The notes beneath the pieces are model-generated. The model worked only from the letters and a program-made list of their open reading frames with translations, did no database searches and was not told where the DNA came from. Source: Kazachstania africana CBS 2517 (Eukaryota > Ascomycota > Saccharomycetes > Saccharomycetales > Saccharomycetaceae). From it: DNA of 64,000 nucleotides. Shown in pieces: positions 11,138 through 22,477 of the stretch. The stretch spans positions 372,001 through 436,000 of the forward strand of contig NC_018944.1 of assembly GCF_000304475.1 (NCBI RefSeq), given 5' to 3'. The translations under genes were made by a program, and so were the position numbers. The number at the start of each line of letters is the position of its first letter. Position 1 is the stretch's first letter.

Positions 11138-12208
11138 ATGAAGTCTAAGACAAGTATACGTAAGGCTAGTCATGCCGGTACATGGTATTTACAAAATTCT
11201 ACACAGTTACAAACGCAGTTACAATCAAATTTGAATGCTACAAAATTGGTTCAACCCATTAAGGGTTCCAGAATAATAATATCGCCACATGCTGGTTACA
11301 GATATTGTGGTAACGTAATGGCATATTCATATGCATCCATGGATTTGACTAAATTCAAAAATGCTAGTGATGATAAGATTAGGGTATTTATATTGGGACC
11401 ATCCCATCATATCTACTTCCGGGATAAAATCTTGGTTTCATCATTTGAAGAGGTGGAAACACCATTAGGGAACTTGACAGTGGATCGAGAAGTTGTAGAT
11501 GAATTGATAAAGAAAAATCATAATGATAAGAAAGTTTTTGAATTATTGGATAAGGATGTAGATTTGGATGAACATTCATTGGAAATGCAATTCTCCATGT
11601 TGGCTCAGACATTGCATTGGAGATCTGTCGATTTGAGTAAAGTTAAAGTTATTCCGATGTTAGTGTCGCATAATAGTGAAACTGTCGATTCAAAAGTTGC
11701 AGGATTTCTAAAGCCATATTTAAATGATGGAAAATCATTTTTCATTATTAGTAGTGATTTCTGTCACTGGGGGAGAAGATTCGAATACACGGGATACGTG
11801 GGGAATGAAGATGATTTGAATGAGGCAATGAATGAAGAAACGGAAATTGAGATGTTAACTTCTAGAAGTAAACTTTCACATCATCAAATATCAATTTGGA
11901 AATCGATTGAATTGCTGGACAAGTATGCGATGAAAGTATTGAGTGGTGAAGAAATTAAGAAAGAGACGGATAGTAATGAACCAAATGAAGATTTGACATT
12001 GTATGAAAAATGGAAAGAATATTTGGACATTACTGGGAATACCATTTGTGGTCAAAACCCAATCAAATTAATTTTGAAGTTATTGGAAGAGTTAAATGAA
12101 GATGAAAAATTCGAATTTGAATGGTTAAATTATTCACAAAGTTCTAAAGTTAGTAGTATCGAAGAAAGCAGTGTTAGTTACGCCTCTGGATGTGTAAGAA
12201 TTAAGTAG
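11138..12208 (+). CDS. MHO1: MEMO1-family protein Mho1
   Basis: This 356-residue member of the MEMO1 family is related to extradiol-dioxygenase-like folds. Human MEMO1 has been linked to cell motility and copper/redox biology, and the yeast role is poorly defined. Family signatures include HAGTWY near the N terminus, SPHAGYRYCG (about residues 49-58) with the conserved His, GPSHH, SSDFCHWG (about 206-213) and CGQNPI. I chose the ATG at 11138 because upstream in-frame sequence lacks an ATG and the protein then starts like S. cerevisiae Mho1 (338 residues). An insert rich in Glu/Asn lies near residues 265-290. The order MHO1 then minus-strand GAPDH equals YJR008W-YJR009C. Confidence 0.9.
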   Translation: MKSKTSIRKASHAGTWYLQNSTQLQTQLQSNLNATKLVQPIKGSRIIISPHAGYRYCGNVMAYSYASMDLTKFKNASDDKIRVFILGPSHHIYFRDKILVSSFEEVETPLGNLTVDREVVDELIKKNHNDKKVFELLDKDVDLDEHSLEMQFSMLAQTLHWRSVDLSKVKVIPMLVSHNSETVDSKVAGFLKPYLNDGKSFFIISSDFCHWGRRFEYTGYVGNEDDLNEAMNEETEIEMLTSRSKLSHHQISIWKSIELLDKYAMKVLSGEEIKKETDSNEPNEDLTLYEKWKEYLDITGNTICGQNPIKLILKLLEELNEDEKFEFEWLNYSQSSKVSSIEESSVSYASGCVRIK

Positions 12209-12372
12209 GACAAAATTATGAATATATAACATTAAAAAAATTGGTATAAAAAATAGCAAGTTTTCACTAAGAATTAATAATAATAGAATTGAAAAGTCAT
12301 TAAATTTCTATATAAAATAATCTATATTTTAAAACAAAAAGAGCATCGTTACATAAAAGATGATAGATTAAA

Positions 12373-14486
<2,114 letters not shown>

Positions 14487-14762
14487 TCAATCGGTGGTGA
14501 TGTTGATTACTGGCTTCTCGACAAATTTTAAATTATGCTTTCTGTAGGCTGGATACGCTGGAACTAACCATATGCATGTTCCCAATAAACCAGCAATGTA
14601 GCATATCAATAGGTTTTGAATAGAACCGGTCATATATCCGTACACAGTAGCTGCGATGCCGACTGCGGCAATGGCTACATTCATTTGCTTACCAATATAT
14701 TTCTGGGATTTATAGTCGATTGGGAATACCAATTTCTGTGATAACTCCTGAAACACTTCCAT
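14487..14762 (-). CDS. SPC1: Signal peptidase complex subunit Spc1
   Basis: This 91-residue small ER membrane protein is homologous to mammalian SPC12, a non-catalytic subunit of signal peptidase that restrains cleavage of membrane segments. It begins MEVFQELSQKLVFPIDY, matching the KLVFPIDF start of S. cerevisiae Spc1. Two membrane segments (about residues 27-45 and 48-68) form a hairpin, followed by PAYPAYRKHNL and a short cytosolic tail. The first ATG is at 14762; the two codons upstream lack an ATG. Linkage to GAPDH equals YJR009C-YJR010C-A. Confidence 0.9.
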   Translation of the reverse strand: MEVFQELSQKLVFPIDYKSQKYIGKQMNVAIAAVGIAATVYGYMTGSIQNLLICYIAGLLGTCIWLVPAYPAYRKHNLKFVEKPVINITTD

Positions 14763-14910
14763 AATCACTGTCCTTGCCTCCTATACGTACGCACTCACTA
14801 GCTGTATTTGTTCTTTTCTGTTCGTTGTCTTTATGAAATTGCAGTTTTTCGTTATTAGCCGAATTTATAAATACAATAATTATTTAAATATGAATGTATG
14901 AGAGAAACAG

Positions 14911-15552
14911 CTATTGATTAAATACTTGATTATCTTTCAGCCAATTTATAAGCTTTATGAAGTTGTCACCTTTAGAGAAGTCATTAATCTTATCATCTTC
15001 GGGATTTGATTCTTTATACAAGTTTATTATACGTTCATTGGAACAAATCATCTTGAAAATTTTACAATTAAGTAAATTCAATTCAAACTTCCATGATTCC
15101 AACAATTCATTCTTGATTATATCACTGAATACCATAGTAACTTTCTCGTTGGAAGATGCAGGGATCTTCTTAATGAAATTAGTCAAGTTTATAAACCCAA
15201 TTAAACAGTTATCTAGTTGTAAGTCCAATTTTGCATCGGTTAGATATCGTTTCATCTCATCATTAATCGTTAATATATCATTAATAACATTTAAATCGAC
15301 GGTAATCAAATCTTTGAAAAACTTTATGGATTCCATACTGAAGTCAAGTTCCAGTATCCTCTTGAAGGTTATTCTCAGTTCTAATATCTTGCCAATTATC
15401 TTTTGTTGAATTTCAATTAATTCATTCGCAAAATTAACGTTAATATAGTACAAAAGATACGATAAATCAGTCATATAATGTGACACGTTCAGTATAAACG
15501 GTATAATCTGCTTCAACACTTCCATGTGACTCTCATCTAGCGCTTCGTTCAT
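14911..15552 (-). CDS. Uncharacterised protein, positional homologue of YJR011C
   Basis: This 213-residue protein has no domain I recognise. It is rich in Ile, Leu, Asn and Lys and looks largely alpha-helical, with no signal peptide or convincing membrane span. Its position between SPC1 and the PEX39-like gene, on the same strand, corresponds to S. cerevisiae YJR011C, an uncharacterised protein of about 261 residues. The identity therefore rests on gene order rather than on sequence features. The start is the first ATG of an uninterrupted frame. Confidence 0.72.
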   Translation of the reverse strand: MNEALDESHMEVLKQIIPFILNVSHYMTDLSYLLYYINVNFANELIEIQQKIIGKILELRITFKRILELDFSMESIKFFKDLITVDLNVINDILTINDEMKRYLTDAKLDLQLDNCLIGFINLTNFIKKIPASSNEKVTMVFSDIIKNELLESWKFELNLLNCKIFKMICSNERIINLYKESNPEDDKINDFSKGDNFIKLINWLKDNQVFNQ

Positions 15553-15684
15553 CGTCTTTTGGTTGTATTCACAAGTTTAACATTGAAATTTTTGTCATTC
15601 CACGGTTTTTCATTTTTTAATATTAGCAATCATATATTTGATATTATAAGACAAACAGGGTCTTAATACAGGATAATTCGACTT

Positions 15685-15885
15685 TCACTGTTGTTGCTTC
15701 GATTCCTTCTCTTGTTCATTAGTCTCATGCTGCGCAATTTCCCATGGCTTCAATCTTGGTGTCAAAGTGGACTCCGTTCTCATAGCTTCACTGTGCACGA
15801 CATTCGGAATATTCACCACGTTGGGAACTGGTTTGTCGTTAACGATATGGTCGACTAACTCTTCGTAACTCAAATCTTCAGACAT
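15685..15885 (-). CDS. PEX39: PEX39-like small protein (YJR012C position), Pex7-linked
   Basis: This 66-residue acidic protein sits head-to-head with GPI14, exactly where YJR012C lies in S. cerevisiae. It contains RLKPWEIAQ (K46-P47-W48-E49). From recent literature as I recall it, Pex39 (yeast YJR012C, human C6ORF226) assists Pex7-dependent import of PTS2 peroxisomal proteins, and a K/R-P-W-E motif shared with Pex13 is important for it. The S. cerevisiae ORF is annotated as longer (about 207 codons as I recall), so either that start is too far upstream or this copy is shorter. The N-terminal MSEDLSYEELVDHIV looks helical. Function is inferred from the motif and the gene order. Confidence 0.75.
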   Translation of the reverse strand: MSEDLSYEELVDHIVNDKPVPNVVNIPNVVHSEAMRTESTLTPRLKPWEIAQHETNEQEKESKQQQ

Positions 15886-16031
15886 TCTGCAGTGCTTCTC
15901 TCTATGCCTTAAGGAAGTAACGATACCAATTATTATACTTTTCTTGAATGAAATCCTATATTACAAGGAAAAAAAATTAGTGGGTAATACTATACTTCAA
16001 TTGATAAATTGCACGATAAGAGCTGTATTCA

Positions 16032-17249
16032 ATGTTACGGAGTAGTCAGAAGAAGAACGTCATATGGCTGATTTTAGTTTCAGTGGCAGTGAGAATTGTG
16101 GTTTTCATGTTTGGACTCTATCAAGATGCTCATTTCAAAGTCAAATTTACTGATATCGATTACAATGTGGTTAATGATGCTGCTAATTACGTCTATCAGG
16201 GCCAATCTCCATATTTGAGGGACACTTACAGGTACACTCCATTATTGAGCTGGATTGTGTCTTTGAATCAGACCGTCGGTTGGTTCCATTTCAGTAAATT
16301 GATTTTCATTCTTTGTGATATTTTGACTGGATTGATTCTACTAAAATTGGTCAATTATAATTTGACCCTGGGTTCCTGTTGGCTATTGAACCCAATGGTC
16401 ATTACAATTAGTACAAGAGGTAATGCAGAAAGTTTACTGTGTTTTATCATCGTATTATTTTTACTCCTGTTCGAGAGAGGCTATGACGTCTTAGGTGCCA
16501 TTATATTTGGGCTCAGTATACATCTTAAGATATATCCAATAATTTTTGCACTACCAATCACGGTGTATTTGTACAGAACAAGAAAGAGGGCAACAGTGAA
16601 GATCTTTCTCGTTGGTTTGATGACATTATTGACCATAGTTGCATTGACCTTGGTTATGTATAACAAGTATGGTTACCAATTTCTTGATCAAACGTACCTG
16701 TACCATCTGTACAGATCTGATCATAGGCATAATTTTTCAATCTGGAATCTACTATTATATTATGACTCTGCTGGTACGACAGATTCCATGATTGCCAAAT
16801 TTGCATTCTTACCACAATTGATCGTGGTTACTTTGATCGGTGCATATTCACTGTGGTTACCAAATAATACTGTCACCACATCACAAACGAATTTTGAAAT
16901 GTTAATCAACGTTATCTTTTTACAAATCTTTGCATTTGTCACTTTCAATAAAGTGATCACGTCACAATACTTCATCTGGTTTTTAAACTTCATACCGATC
17001 ATTGTCCAAAACACAACCATTTCCCCATTACGATGGGCGATAATCATTGCCACGTGGTTCGTCACACAGGCACTCTGGTTATCAAACGGATACAAACTCG
17101 AATTTCTAGGACAAAACGTGTTTTATCCTGGATTATTTCTAGGTAACGTATGTTTCTTCATGGGGAACGTTTGGATTCTGGGCCAATTTATCAACGACGT
17201 AAAAAACAAATTTACAATCACACTTGAAAACAGCAAGAAGATCCAGTAG
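16032..17249 (+). CDS. GPI14: GPI mannosyltransferase I catalytic subunit Gpi14 (PIG-M)
   Basis: This 405-residue ER multispanning enzyme adds the first mannose (alpha-1,4) to the GPI-anchor precursor from dolichol-phosphate mannose. It is a GT-C glycosyltransferase. The luminal DxD-type motif is in TDIDYNVVNDAA (about residues 37-48), followed by the conserved SPYLRDTYRYTPLLSW, and by NPMVITISTRGNAESL. About ten hydrophobic segments are visible. Length matches S. cerevisiae Gpi14 (403). The start ATG is immediately before the first membrane segment. It is divergent from the PEX39-like gene with a 146-bp shared promoter. Confidence 0.95.
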   Translation: MLRSSQKKNVIWLILVSVAVRIVVFMFGLYQDAHFKVKFTDIDYNVVNDAANYVYQGQSPYLRDTYRYTPLLSWIVSLNQTVGWFHFSKLIFILCDILTGLILLKLVNYNLTLGSCWLLNPMVITISTRGNAESLLCFIIVLFLLLFERGYDVLGAIIFGLSIHLKIYPIIFALPITVYLYRTRKRATVKIFLVGLMTLLTIVALTLVMYNKYGYQFLDQTYLYHLYRSDHRHNFSIWNLLLYYDSAGTTDSMIAKFAFLPQLIVVTLIGAYSLWLPNNTVTTSQTNFEMLINVIFLQIFAFVTFNKVITSQYFIWFLNFIPIIVQNTTISPLRWAIIIATWFVTQALWLSNGYKLEFLGQNVFYPGLFLGNVCFFMGNVWILGQFINDVKNKFTITLENSKKIQ

Positions 17250-17443
17250 ATCGCATATATATATACACCTATATAAACCGACTTTTCCTCTATTAACTTA
17301 ACATTCAAGCCTGTCTGTCACCTATCGAGATTTTTTTCTTAATAATAGAAAACTCGTTAATTTTATGAAAAATTTTATCATAAATTATTGAAATTTAGCA
17401 AATTCAAATTAGAAGAGTTGCATATAAAAGTTGGTTGTGAACC

Positions 17444-18184
17444 ATGTCAAGACTAGAAATATATTCTCCAGAGGGATTAAGATTGGATGGACGTCGATGG
17501 AACGAGTTGCGTAAGTTCGATGCTTCAATAAATACGCACGCACATTTATCCGATGGTTCATCGTATCTCGAACAAGGTAATAATAAGATCTTTACGCTAG
17601 TGAAGGGTCCACGTGAGCCAAGCCAGCGTAGTCAGTTAGACCAGTCAAAGGCTACATTGAATGTTACGGTGAATATCACTAGATTTTCCAAATTTGAAAG
17701 AAGTAAAGCATCGCATAAGAATGAAAGACGTACGTTAGAGATACAAACGTCCCTTGTCAGGACATTTGAGAAGAATTTGATGTTACAGAACTATCCAAGA
17801 ACGGTCATTGATATTGAGATTCATGTGCTGCAGCAGGACGGTGGACTCGTGGGCTCCTTGATCAATGGGATCACACTCGCATGTATCGATGCCGGTATTG
17901 CCATGTACGATTACATCAGCGGTGTCTCCGTAGGATTATATGACACAGTCCCACTTCTGGACATCAACTCCCTCGAAGAGAATGCCATGTCCTGTGCCAC
18001 GTTGGGTGTCGTCGGTAAGACAGAAAAACTGTCTCTGCTACTGGTAGAAGACAAGATTCCTTTAGATAGATTAGAAAATGTGCTGGCTATCGGTATCGCC
18101 GGTGCACATAGAATAAGAGACCTGATGGATCAAGAACTGAGAAGACACGCCCAGAAGAGAATCGCCAATTCATCCAAGAAATGA
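17444..18184 (+). CDS. SKI6: Exosome core subunit Ski6/Rrp41
   Basis: This 246-residue RNase PH-fold protein is one of six ring subunits of the RNA exosome, acting in nuclear and cytoplasmic 3'-5' RNA processing and decay. The family signature RLDGRRWNELR (about residues 13-23) is present, with QGNNKIFTLVKGPREP (about 44-59) and QQDGGLVGSLINGITLAC (about 130-147). As in eukaryotic Rrp41, the phosphorolytic residues of bacterial RNase PH are not obviously conserved, so the subunit is structural. Length equals the S. cerevisiae protein (246). This is a YGR195W-type gene lying between YJR013W- and YJR014W-type genes, part of the mosaic gene order. Confidence 0.96.
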   Translation: MSRLEIYSPEGLRLDGRRWNELRKFDASINTHAHLSDGSSYLEQGNNKIFTLVKGPREPSQRSQLDQSKATLNVTVNITRFSKFERSKASHKNERRTLEIQTSLVRTFEKNLMLQNYPRTVIDIEIHVLQQDGGLVGSLINGITLACIDAGIAMYDYISGVSVGLYDTVPLLDINSLEENAMSCATLGVVGKTEKLSLLLVEDKIPLDRLENVLAIGIAGAHRIRDLMDQELRRHAQKRIANSSKK

Positions 18185-18364
18185 ATTATGTGTATATACA
18201 TATATGTATATTACTAGTAGTAATAGTATAAAGTGATTTAATATTTTATAGCTTTTTTCGCATGGCATCGCATTGATAAATTTTGGCAAATTAGAAGACG
18301 ACTGAAAAGAAAAATATCACATACTTAACAGTGAAAGAATTGGATCGAGAAAGAGGTATCAATC

Positions 18365-18967
18365 ATGTCATTGAGAGAAGTTGTATACTGTGGAGTTTGT
18401 TCATATCCTCCTGACTATTGTGAGTTTTCAGGTAAGCTCAAGCGTTGTAAAGTTTGGTTGAAGGAAAACCATTCTGAATTGTACGATAAATACTATGGGT
18501 CTGATGATGCTGAAGACGTCAATGCTCTAACGAACAAATTGGCAGGTTCTTCAATTGGTGAAGAGAGAGAAGGTAAGTTGGAGAAGGATCTTTTGAAGTT
18601 ACAAGCCAAAGAAGAGAATAGACAACAGAGAGAGTTACAAAAGAAACTTTCATCAAAAGTTATCATCAAGAGAGAGGCAAGAACAAAGAGAAAATTCATC
18701 GTTGCGATTTCTGGTCTTGAAGTCTTTGAAATTGATATGAAGAAGTTGGCCAAGACTTTTGCTTCAAAATTTGCTACCGGTTGTTCAGTTTCAAAGAATG
18801 CTGAAAAGAAGGAAGAAATTGTTATTCAAGGTGATGTTATCGACGAAGTCGAAGCTTATATTCATTCTCTATTAGAAGAAAAAGGTTTGAAAGATGTTAA
18901 ACTTGAAATCATTGATACCAAGAAAAAGAAGAAGCCAACAACTACCACTCCTGAAAATACCAAATAA
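18365..18967 (+). CDS. TMA22: Translation recycling factor Tma22 (DENR)
   Basis: This 200-residue ribosome-associated protein is homologous to human DENR. With Tma20 it removes deacylated tRNA from 40S subunits after termination and limits reinitiation. The N terminus carries YCGVCSYPPDYCEF (about residues 8-21), which resembles the metal-binding Cys cluster of the family. A charged coiled linker (about 60-105) leads to a SUI1 domain (about 105-178) with KFIVAISGLEVF and the basic FASKFATGCSV loop. Length matches S. cerevisiae (198). The ATG at 18365 gives the canonical MSLREVVYCG start. Confidence 0.96.
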   Translation: MSLREVVYCGVCSYPPDYCEFSGKLKRCKVWLKENHSELYDKYYGSDDAEDVNALTNKLAGSSIGEEREGKLEKDLLKLQAKEENRQQRELQKKLSSKVIIKREARTKRKFIVAISGLEVFEIDMKKLAKTFASKFATGCSVSKNAEKKEEIVIQGDVIDEVEAYIHSLLEEKGLKDVKLEIIDTKKKKKPTTTTPENTK

Positions 18968-19128
18968 AATATTGTAAATTTATAACCAATAGGTAAAAAA
19001 AAATAATTTATGTTATATAAATAAATATATACGAAATTCGATGCACTATTTTTCTTTATCTAAGTAGTTTTTTTTTGTTGTTTTGGTATTAAATTACAAT
19101 AACCAGGCTAGTAGAGATTATTTACAAA

Positions 19129-20337
19129 TTAATGTTTATTAGATTCAGATTCATCGTCATTATCATGTTCTTCGTCATTAACGTCATCACTTGAATGTTC
19201 ACTCTCACTTGATTCATTGAAGACAAATGATTCATCGCTTTCGTCACTTTCACTATCGATATTTTGTTCACCAGTAAATCTTCTTGCAAATTCAGTGGCA
19301 GGTGATTCTTCTTTAATTAATTTTTCGGTCTTCCTCAATACATTACCAATTTCATTATCATCATTAGAACTACTTTCATCTGAAGATGAAGAGGATATAC
19401 TGTTACTATGATTTTTCTTTCTTTGACCAATTAGTTTCAAATACAATTTTTGACCTAACGTTTTCCTTAATAAAATTTCTCTAACTTCAAAATAAAGATC
19501 TTTTGAGTTATTAATTTGTCTAACATTATTCTTCTTAAAGAATGATCTAAATTCTTGAATATGTTTTTTGAATTCTAATTCATTTTTTTTCAGCCAAGAA
19601 ACGTTTAATTCTTGTCTTGTTGCACCTCTTGCAAAATTTCTCATTAAATATTTATCATAATCTCTAATAATTTTTGTAATAATATCACTTGTAGAAACCC
19701 CATTTGTTCTCTGAGTGGTTAAAAACATCCCCATTTCCTTTATTGGTTTATAAATATCATCACTATCTTCACTGACATAAGGTATATCATCATGAGCCAC
19801 ATAATCGATCTTGTGTTTTTTCAAAAAATCTGGAGTAACACACCATGGGGCATTCGGGATGACTTCATCCACCCATTTACAATGCATCAATGTTTCACAA
19901 CGTTGTTTATCATTTAACACAGTTAAACCTTTCAATTTATGGGTGATTTTATCACTTGGAATACCACAAATCAAAGTAACATTATCAAAAGATTTCTTGC
20001 ATTGTTCCAATTGTTTCATGTGACCCAAGTGGAACAAATCAAAGACACCATCTGCATATATTCTGACAGGTCTACCTTCTGGGGGAAGATTTAAGTGGTA
20101 ACCTTTTGGCCTATATTTTCTAATTGGTTCTGGTAATTCAAGATCTAACCGTTTTTCCAGTTCTTCACTATCATTGAGACGACGACGCTTCGTTAGTTCC
20201 TTCTTAGCAATCTCTTCGTCATTTTCTTCCTCCTGTTCTTCATGCTTTCTCTTATCAGGCTTGAATAGATTTTTTAAAGACGTGGTGGACAGTCTTTCTT
20301 TGAGAGAAGAAGTTCTTGATAGCTTACCTTCAGACAT
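19129..20337 (-). CDS. PCT1: CTP:phosphocholine cytidylyltransferase Pct1
   Basis: This 402-residue rate-limiting enzyme of the CDP-choline (Kennedy) route makes CDP-choline and acts on nuclear and ER membranes. The catalytic core (about residues 90-230) shows [12 protein letters not shown] (HxGH type), [22 protein letters not shown] and [11 protein letters not shown], the RTxGxSTxxI signature. An amphipathic membrane-sensing helix region follows, then a very acidic Ser-rich tail. The N-terminal 90 residues are basic, with RRRL as a likely nuclear signal. I chose the ATG at 20337 because it matches the S. cerevisiae start. The same frame stays open to another ATG at 20466, which would add 43 residues. 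Confidence 0.94.
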   Translation of the reverse strand: MSEGKLSRTSSLKERLSTTSLKNLFKPDKRKHEEQEEENDEEIAKKELTKRRRLNDSEELEKRLDLELPEPIRKYRPKGYHLNLPPEGRPVRIYADGVFDLFHLGHMKQLEQCKKSFDNVTLICGIPSDKITHKLKGLTVLNDKQRCETLMHCKWVDEVIPNAPWCVTPDFLKKHKIDYVAHDDIPYVSEDSDDIYKPIKEMGMFLTTQRTNGVSTSDIITKIIRDYDKYLMRNFARGATRQELNVSWLKKNELEFKKHIQEFRSFFKKNNVRQINNSKDLYFEVREILLRKTLGQKLYLKLIGQRKKNHSNSISSSSSDESSSNDDNEIGNVLRKTEKLIKEESPATEFARRFTGEQNIDSESDESDESFVFNESSESEHSSDDVNDEEHDNDDESESNKH

Positions 20338-20790
20338 TGATTGTTGTGCACAATTGAAGGACCACGGCAGATTTTGAAGTGGAATACCGAAATGGCAGGT
20401 AATGGAGGGGAAGAACTCTGTAATAATAATTCTCAATTGACAGCAAATTAATGGGCCTTCTCTCATGACATTTTGCAACTGATTCTCGTCTTTTCATATT
20501 TGGTAAACAAATTGGAACGAAAAAAAAAAAAAAAAACGTACACGTGTGAAGAGTCACGTGGATAATTTTTAGAAGTCAACCAATGGCAATCGATCATCGG
20601 CCATTGCCATGCTAGTCACTGCCATGGTTGGACATTATGGTTGAGGAATATGGTGCTGACCACAATGCCACCGCCATCTCCCGTGTGCGTGTGTATGTGT
20701 TATATATAGCAGTGCGAAGGGTCGTATTCCGTCGCTGATGTGTGTCAGATACAATTCACGATTTTGATTTATATAAGTCACTTACATGGC
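20338..20790. other. PCT1 upstream region / ESS1 3' flank
   Basis: This interval holds a 17-base A-run ending near 20536, two CACGTG boxes, a CCAAT motif at 20581-20585, and several GCCAT repeats including an inverted pair, ATGGCAAT (20584-20591) and ATTGCCAT (20604-20611). A TATATATA-type run lies near 20701-20708. Part of it (20338-20466) is the in-frame PCT1 extension described above. Confidence 0.5.
20541..20560. promoter_or_regulatory. Paired CACGTG E-boxes upstream of PCT1
   Basis: CACGTG occurs at 20541-20546 and again at 20555-20560, 14 bp apart and about 205-225 bp upstream of the PCT1 start. The second is in the extended form GTCACGTG preferred by Cbf1. CACGTG also binds Pho4, and the related CATGTG form binds Ino2-Ino4, which controls phospholipid genes. 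The sequence does not tell which factor acts. Confidence 0.6.
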
Positions 20791-21309
20791 TCAGGATATT
20801 CTGAGAATAATGTGGACTCCACTGTCTGTCTCTACGATATCGCTCATCTCGTTTACTTTCAAATTGAACGCAGCTTTTTCGAAACTTGGTTGCATTTCAC
20901 CTCTACCGAACCAACCCAGGTCACCATTTCTCTTGAATGATGAACAATCGGACCTCTCATGGGCCATTTTTCCAAACTCTGTCTTGATATCCTTGTGCGT
21001 CGTTTCAATGTCCTTCAATTTATCGTGCAAATCTTTCAATTCTTTAATGGCATCTTCTTTGCTTATCGTAATCTTGGGCTCACGGTGTGATGCCGCTCTA
21101 CGTGAATCCCTGTGTTTGATTAACAGATGCAAACATCTCACTCGCATTGGATGCTCTTTCAAATAGCTCTTCAATTTCTCATGATCTGTACCTTCTGGCT
21201 CCTCCCATTGCGAACTCTTAGTCTCTGGCTGGAAAAAATACTCTCTTTTCTTTGACTTGCTATATTTCACTTGCCATGGCACGGGCAATCCAGTCTCTTC
21301 TTCATTCAT
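20791..21309 (-). CDS. ESS1: Phospho-specific prolyl isomerase Ess1 (Pin1)
   Basis: This 172-residue parvulin isomerises pSer/Thr-Pro bonds, chiefly in the RNA polymerase II C-terminal domain, coordinating initiation, termination and 3' processing. The WW domain (about residues 6-40) shows LPVPWQVKYSKSKKREYFF and the second Trp in SSQWEEP. The PPIase domain (about 55-172) shows RCLHLLIKHRDSRR with the phosphate-binding Lys/Arg cluster, SDCSSFKRNGDLGWFGRGEM and MSDIVETDSGVHIILR. Length matches S. cerevisiae (170). It is one of the few essential prolyl isomerases. Same strand as PCT1 and TES1. Confidence 0.97.
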   Translation of the reverse strand: MNEEETGLPVPWQVKYSKSKKREYFFQPETKSSQWEEPEGTDHEKLKSYLKEHPMRVRCLHLLIKHRDSRRAASHREPKITISKEDAIKELKDLHDKLKDIETTHKDIKTEFGKMAHERSDCSSFKRNGDLGWFGRGEMQPSFEKAAFNLKVNEMSDIVETDSGVHIILRIS

Positions 21310-21410
21310 CTCTCTAACTCTGCGTTACTTGATACTTGTTTAGTTCTTATTCTCTCTAATTCTTTCCTTCGGCTTATATTAATATATATTATATATTGAG
21401 AAAATTTCTA

Positions 21411-22397
21411 TTACAATTTGGCTTTAATTAGCTTGTTATAGTCGTAGACAACGAATCCCTCCTGCGAGACGCTGGCTATTATGGTGCCCGTCTGTCGGTC
21501 GTAATATTCAGCATTCATCAAATGTTTGTGTGCCTTGGATTTCGAGTTTGTTATCGAGACATAGATTGGATTGTGACGAGACGGTAAATTATGGAAATAG
21601 ATGACATGATCTAATGAGACACTAAAGTCATGCACATATAGGGGCAATTTCTTGAAAAATGGCAATGTCAATAGTAAATGAGAATCAGTCAAATATGCAA
21701 ACGTTACATAATCGTACCTCTTATCATTGAATGGTGTAATTAGTGTCGTTTCTCGATCGTCGTATTCTTCTACGAAACATTCATCCCTCAGCTCGACACA
21801 ATAATTGCAATGGCTAGTATCTTCTTTGTTATTGAAGAAAGTTGCAGGGAAATGGTACTCCATCGGTTCAACTTCGAATGAATTCCTCAGTTTCTCAAAA
21901 TACATCGGATCATTCATTTTCTTGATGCTCTTCAATTTCCTTGACACTTCTCCATTGATAACGTCATGTTCAAACAATAGACTTGCCTCAATGAAAGTGT
22001 CATTCTCTCCCGGTTTCAACTGTTTCAAATGATCATAGCCATTTGTTACATTAATTTCTCGACTAAATAAAATCATCGACTGGAATATCAATTTTTGAAA
22101 TTGATATGCTTTAACTTCCTTATGGATAAAATTATTACCTTTCCTTAGATCTAAGACATCGTAAGTTATTGGTACAGTGGGGTTTCCACCATTGATGAAA
22201 TATGCATGCAGTGAAATTGGGATGAAATCCCGGGGGACACAATTTAATGAAGCTAATAATGATTGCGCAATTAAGGTCCCACCAAATGTACTACGAGACC
22301 CAACGGGTGCCTTAGGTAAATATTTCGTTTGAAACTGAGTACTTTTGGTTCTCACCAACTCCAATATCTTTTCCAAGTTGCAAAATCGTTTGCTCAT
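21411..22397 (-). CDS. TES1: Peroxisomal acyl-CoA thioesterase Tes1
   Basis: This 328-residue type-II acyl-CoA thioesterase with two hotdog domains hydrolyses acyl-CoAs in the peroxisome during fatty-acid oxidation. The first domain carries FGGTLIAQSLLAS (about residues 38-50), and LHAYFINGGNP matches the family's strand plus loop. The second contains SVSLDHVIYFHNL and TGTIIASVSQEGFV near the C terminus. The last three residues are AKL, a canonical PTS1 peroxisomal signal (S. cerevisiae Tes1 ends in AKF). I took the ATG at 22397; eight in-frame codons upstream lack an ATG. It corresponds to YJR019C. Confidence 0.92.
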   Translation of the reverse strand: MSKRFCNLEKILELVRTKSTQFQTKYLPKAPVGSRSTFGGTLIAQSLLASLNCVPRDFIPISLHAYFINGGNPTVPITYDVLDLRKGNNFIHKEVKAYQFQKLIFQSMILFSREINVTNGYDHLKQLKPGENDTFIEASLLFEHDVINGEVSRKLKSIKKMNDPMYFEKLRNSFEVEPMEYHFPATFFNNKEDTSHCNYCVELRDECFVEEYDDRETTLITPFNDKRYDYVTFAYLTDSHLLLTLPFFKKLPLYVHDFSVSLDHVIYFHNLPSRHNPIYVSITNSKSKAHKHLMNAEYYDRQTGTIIASVSQEGFVVYDYNKLIKAKL

Positions 22398-22477
22398 CTC
22401 CTTACACCTATAGTTCTTCAACTGCTGTTTTTTTTTCTGTCAAGGATTCCCTTTATTATATAGCAATCTTATATATA

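Noticed and set aside
20338..20478. Longer PCT1 start
   Set aside because: The frame is open, but the extension has no counterpart in S. cerevisiae Pct1, and 20337 aligns with its start.
20541..20640. Possible point centromere (CACGTG as CDEI)
   Set aside because: No roughly 80-bp highly AT-rich CDEII followed by a CDEIII with TTCCGAA on either side.
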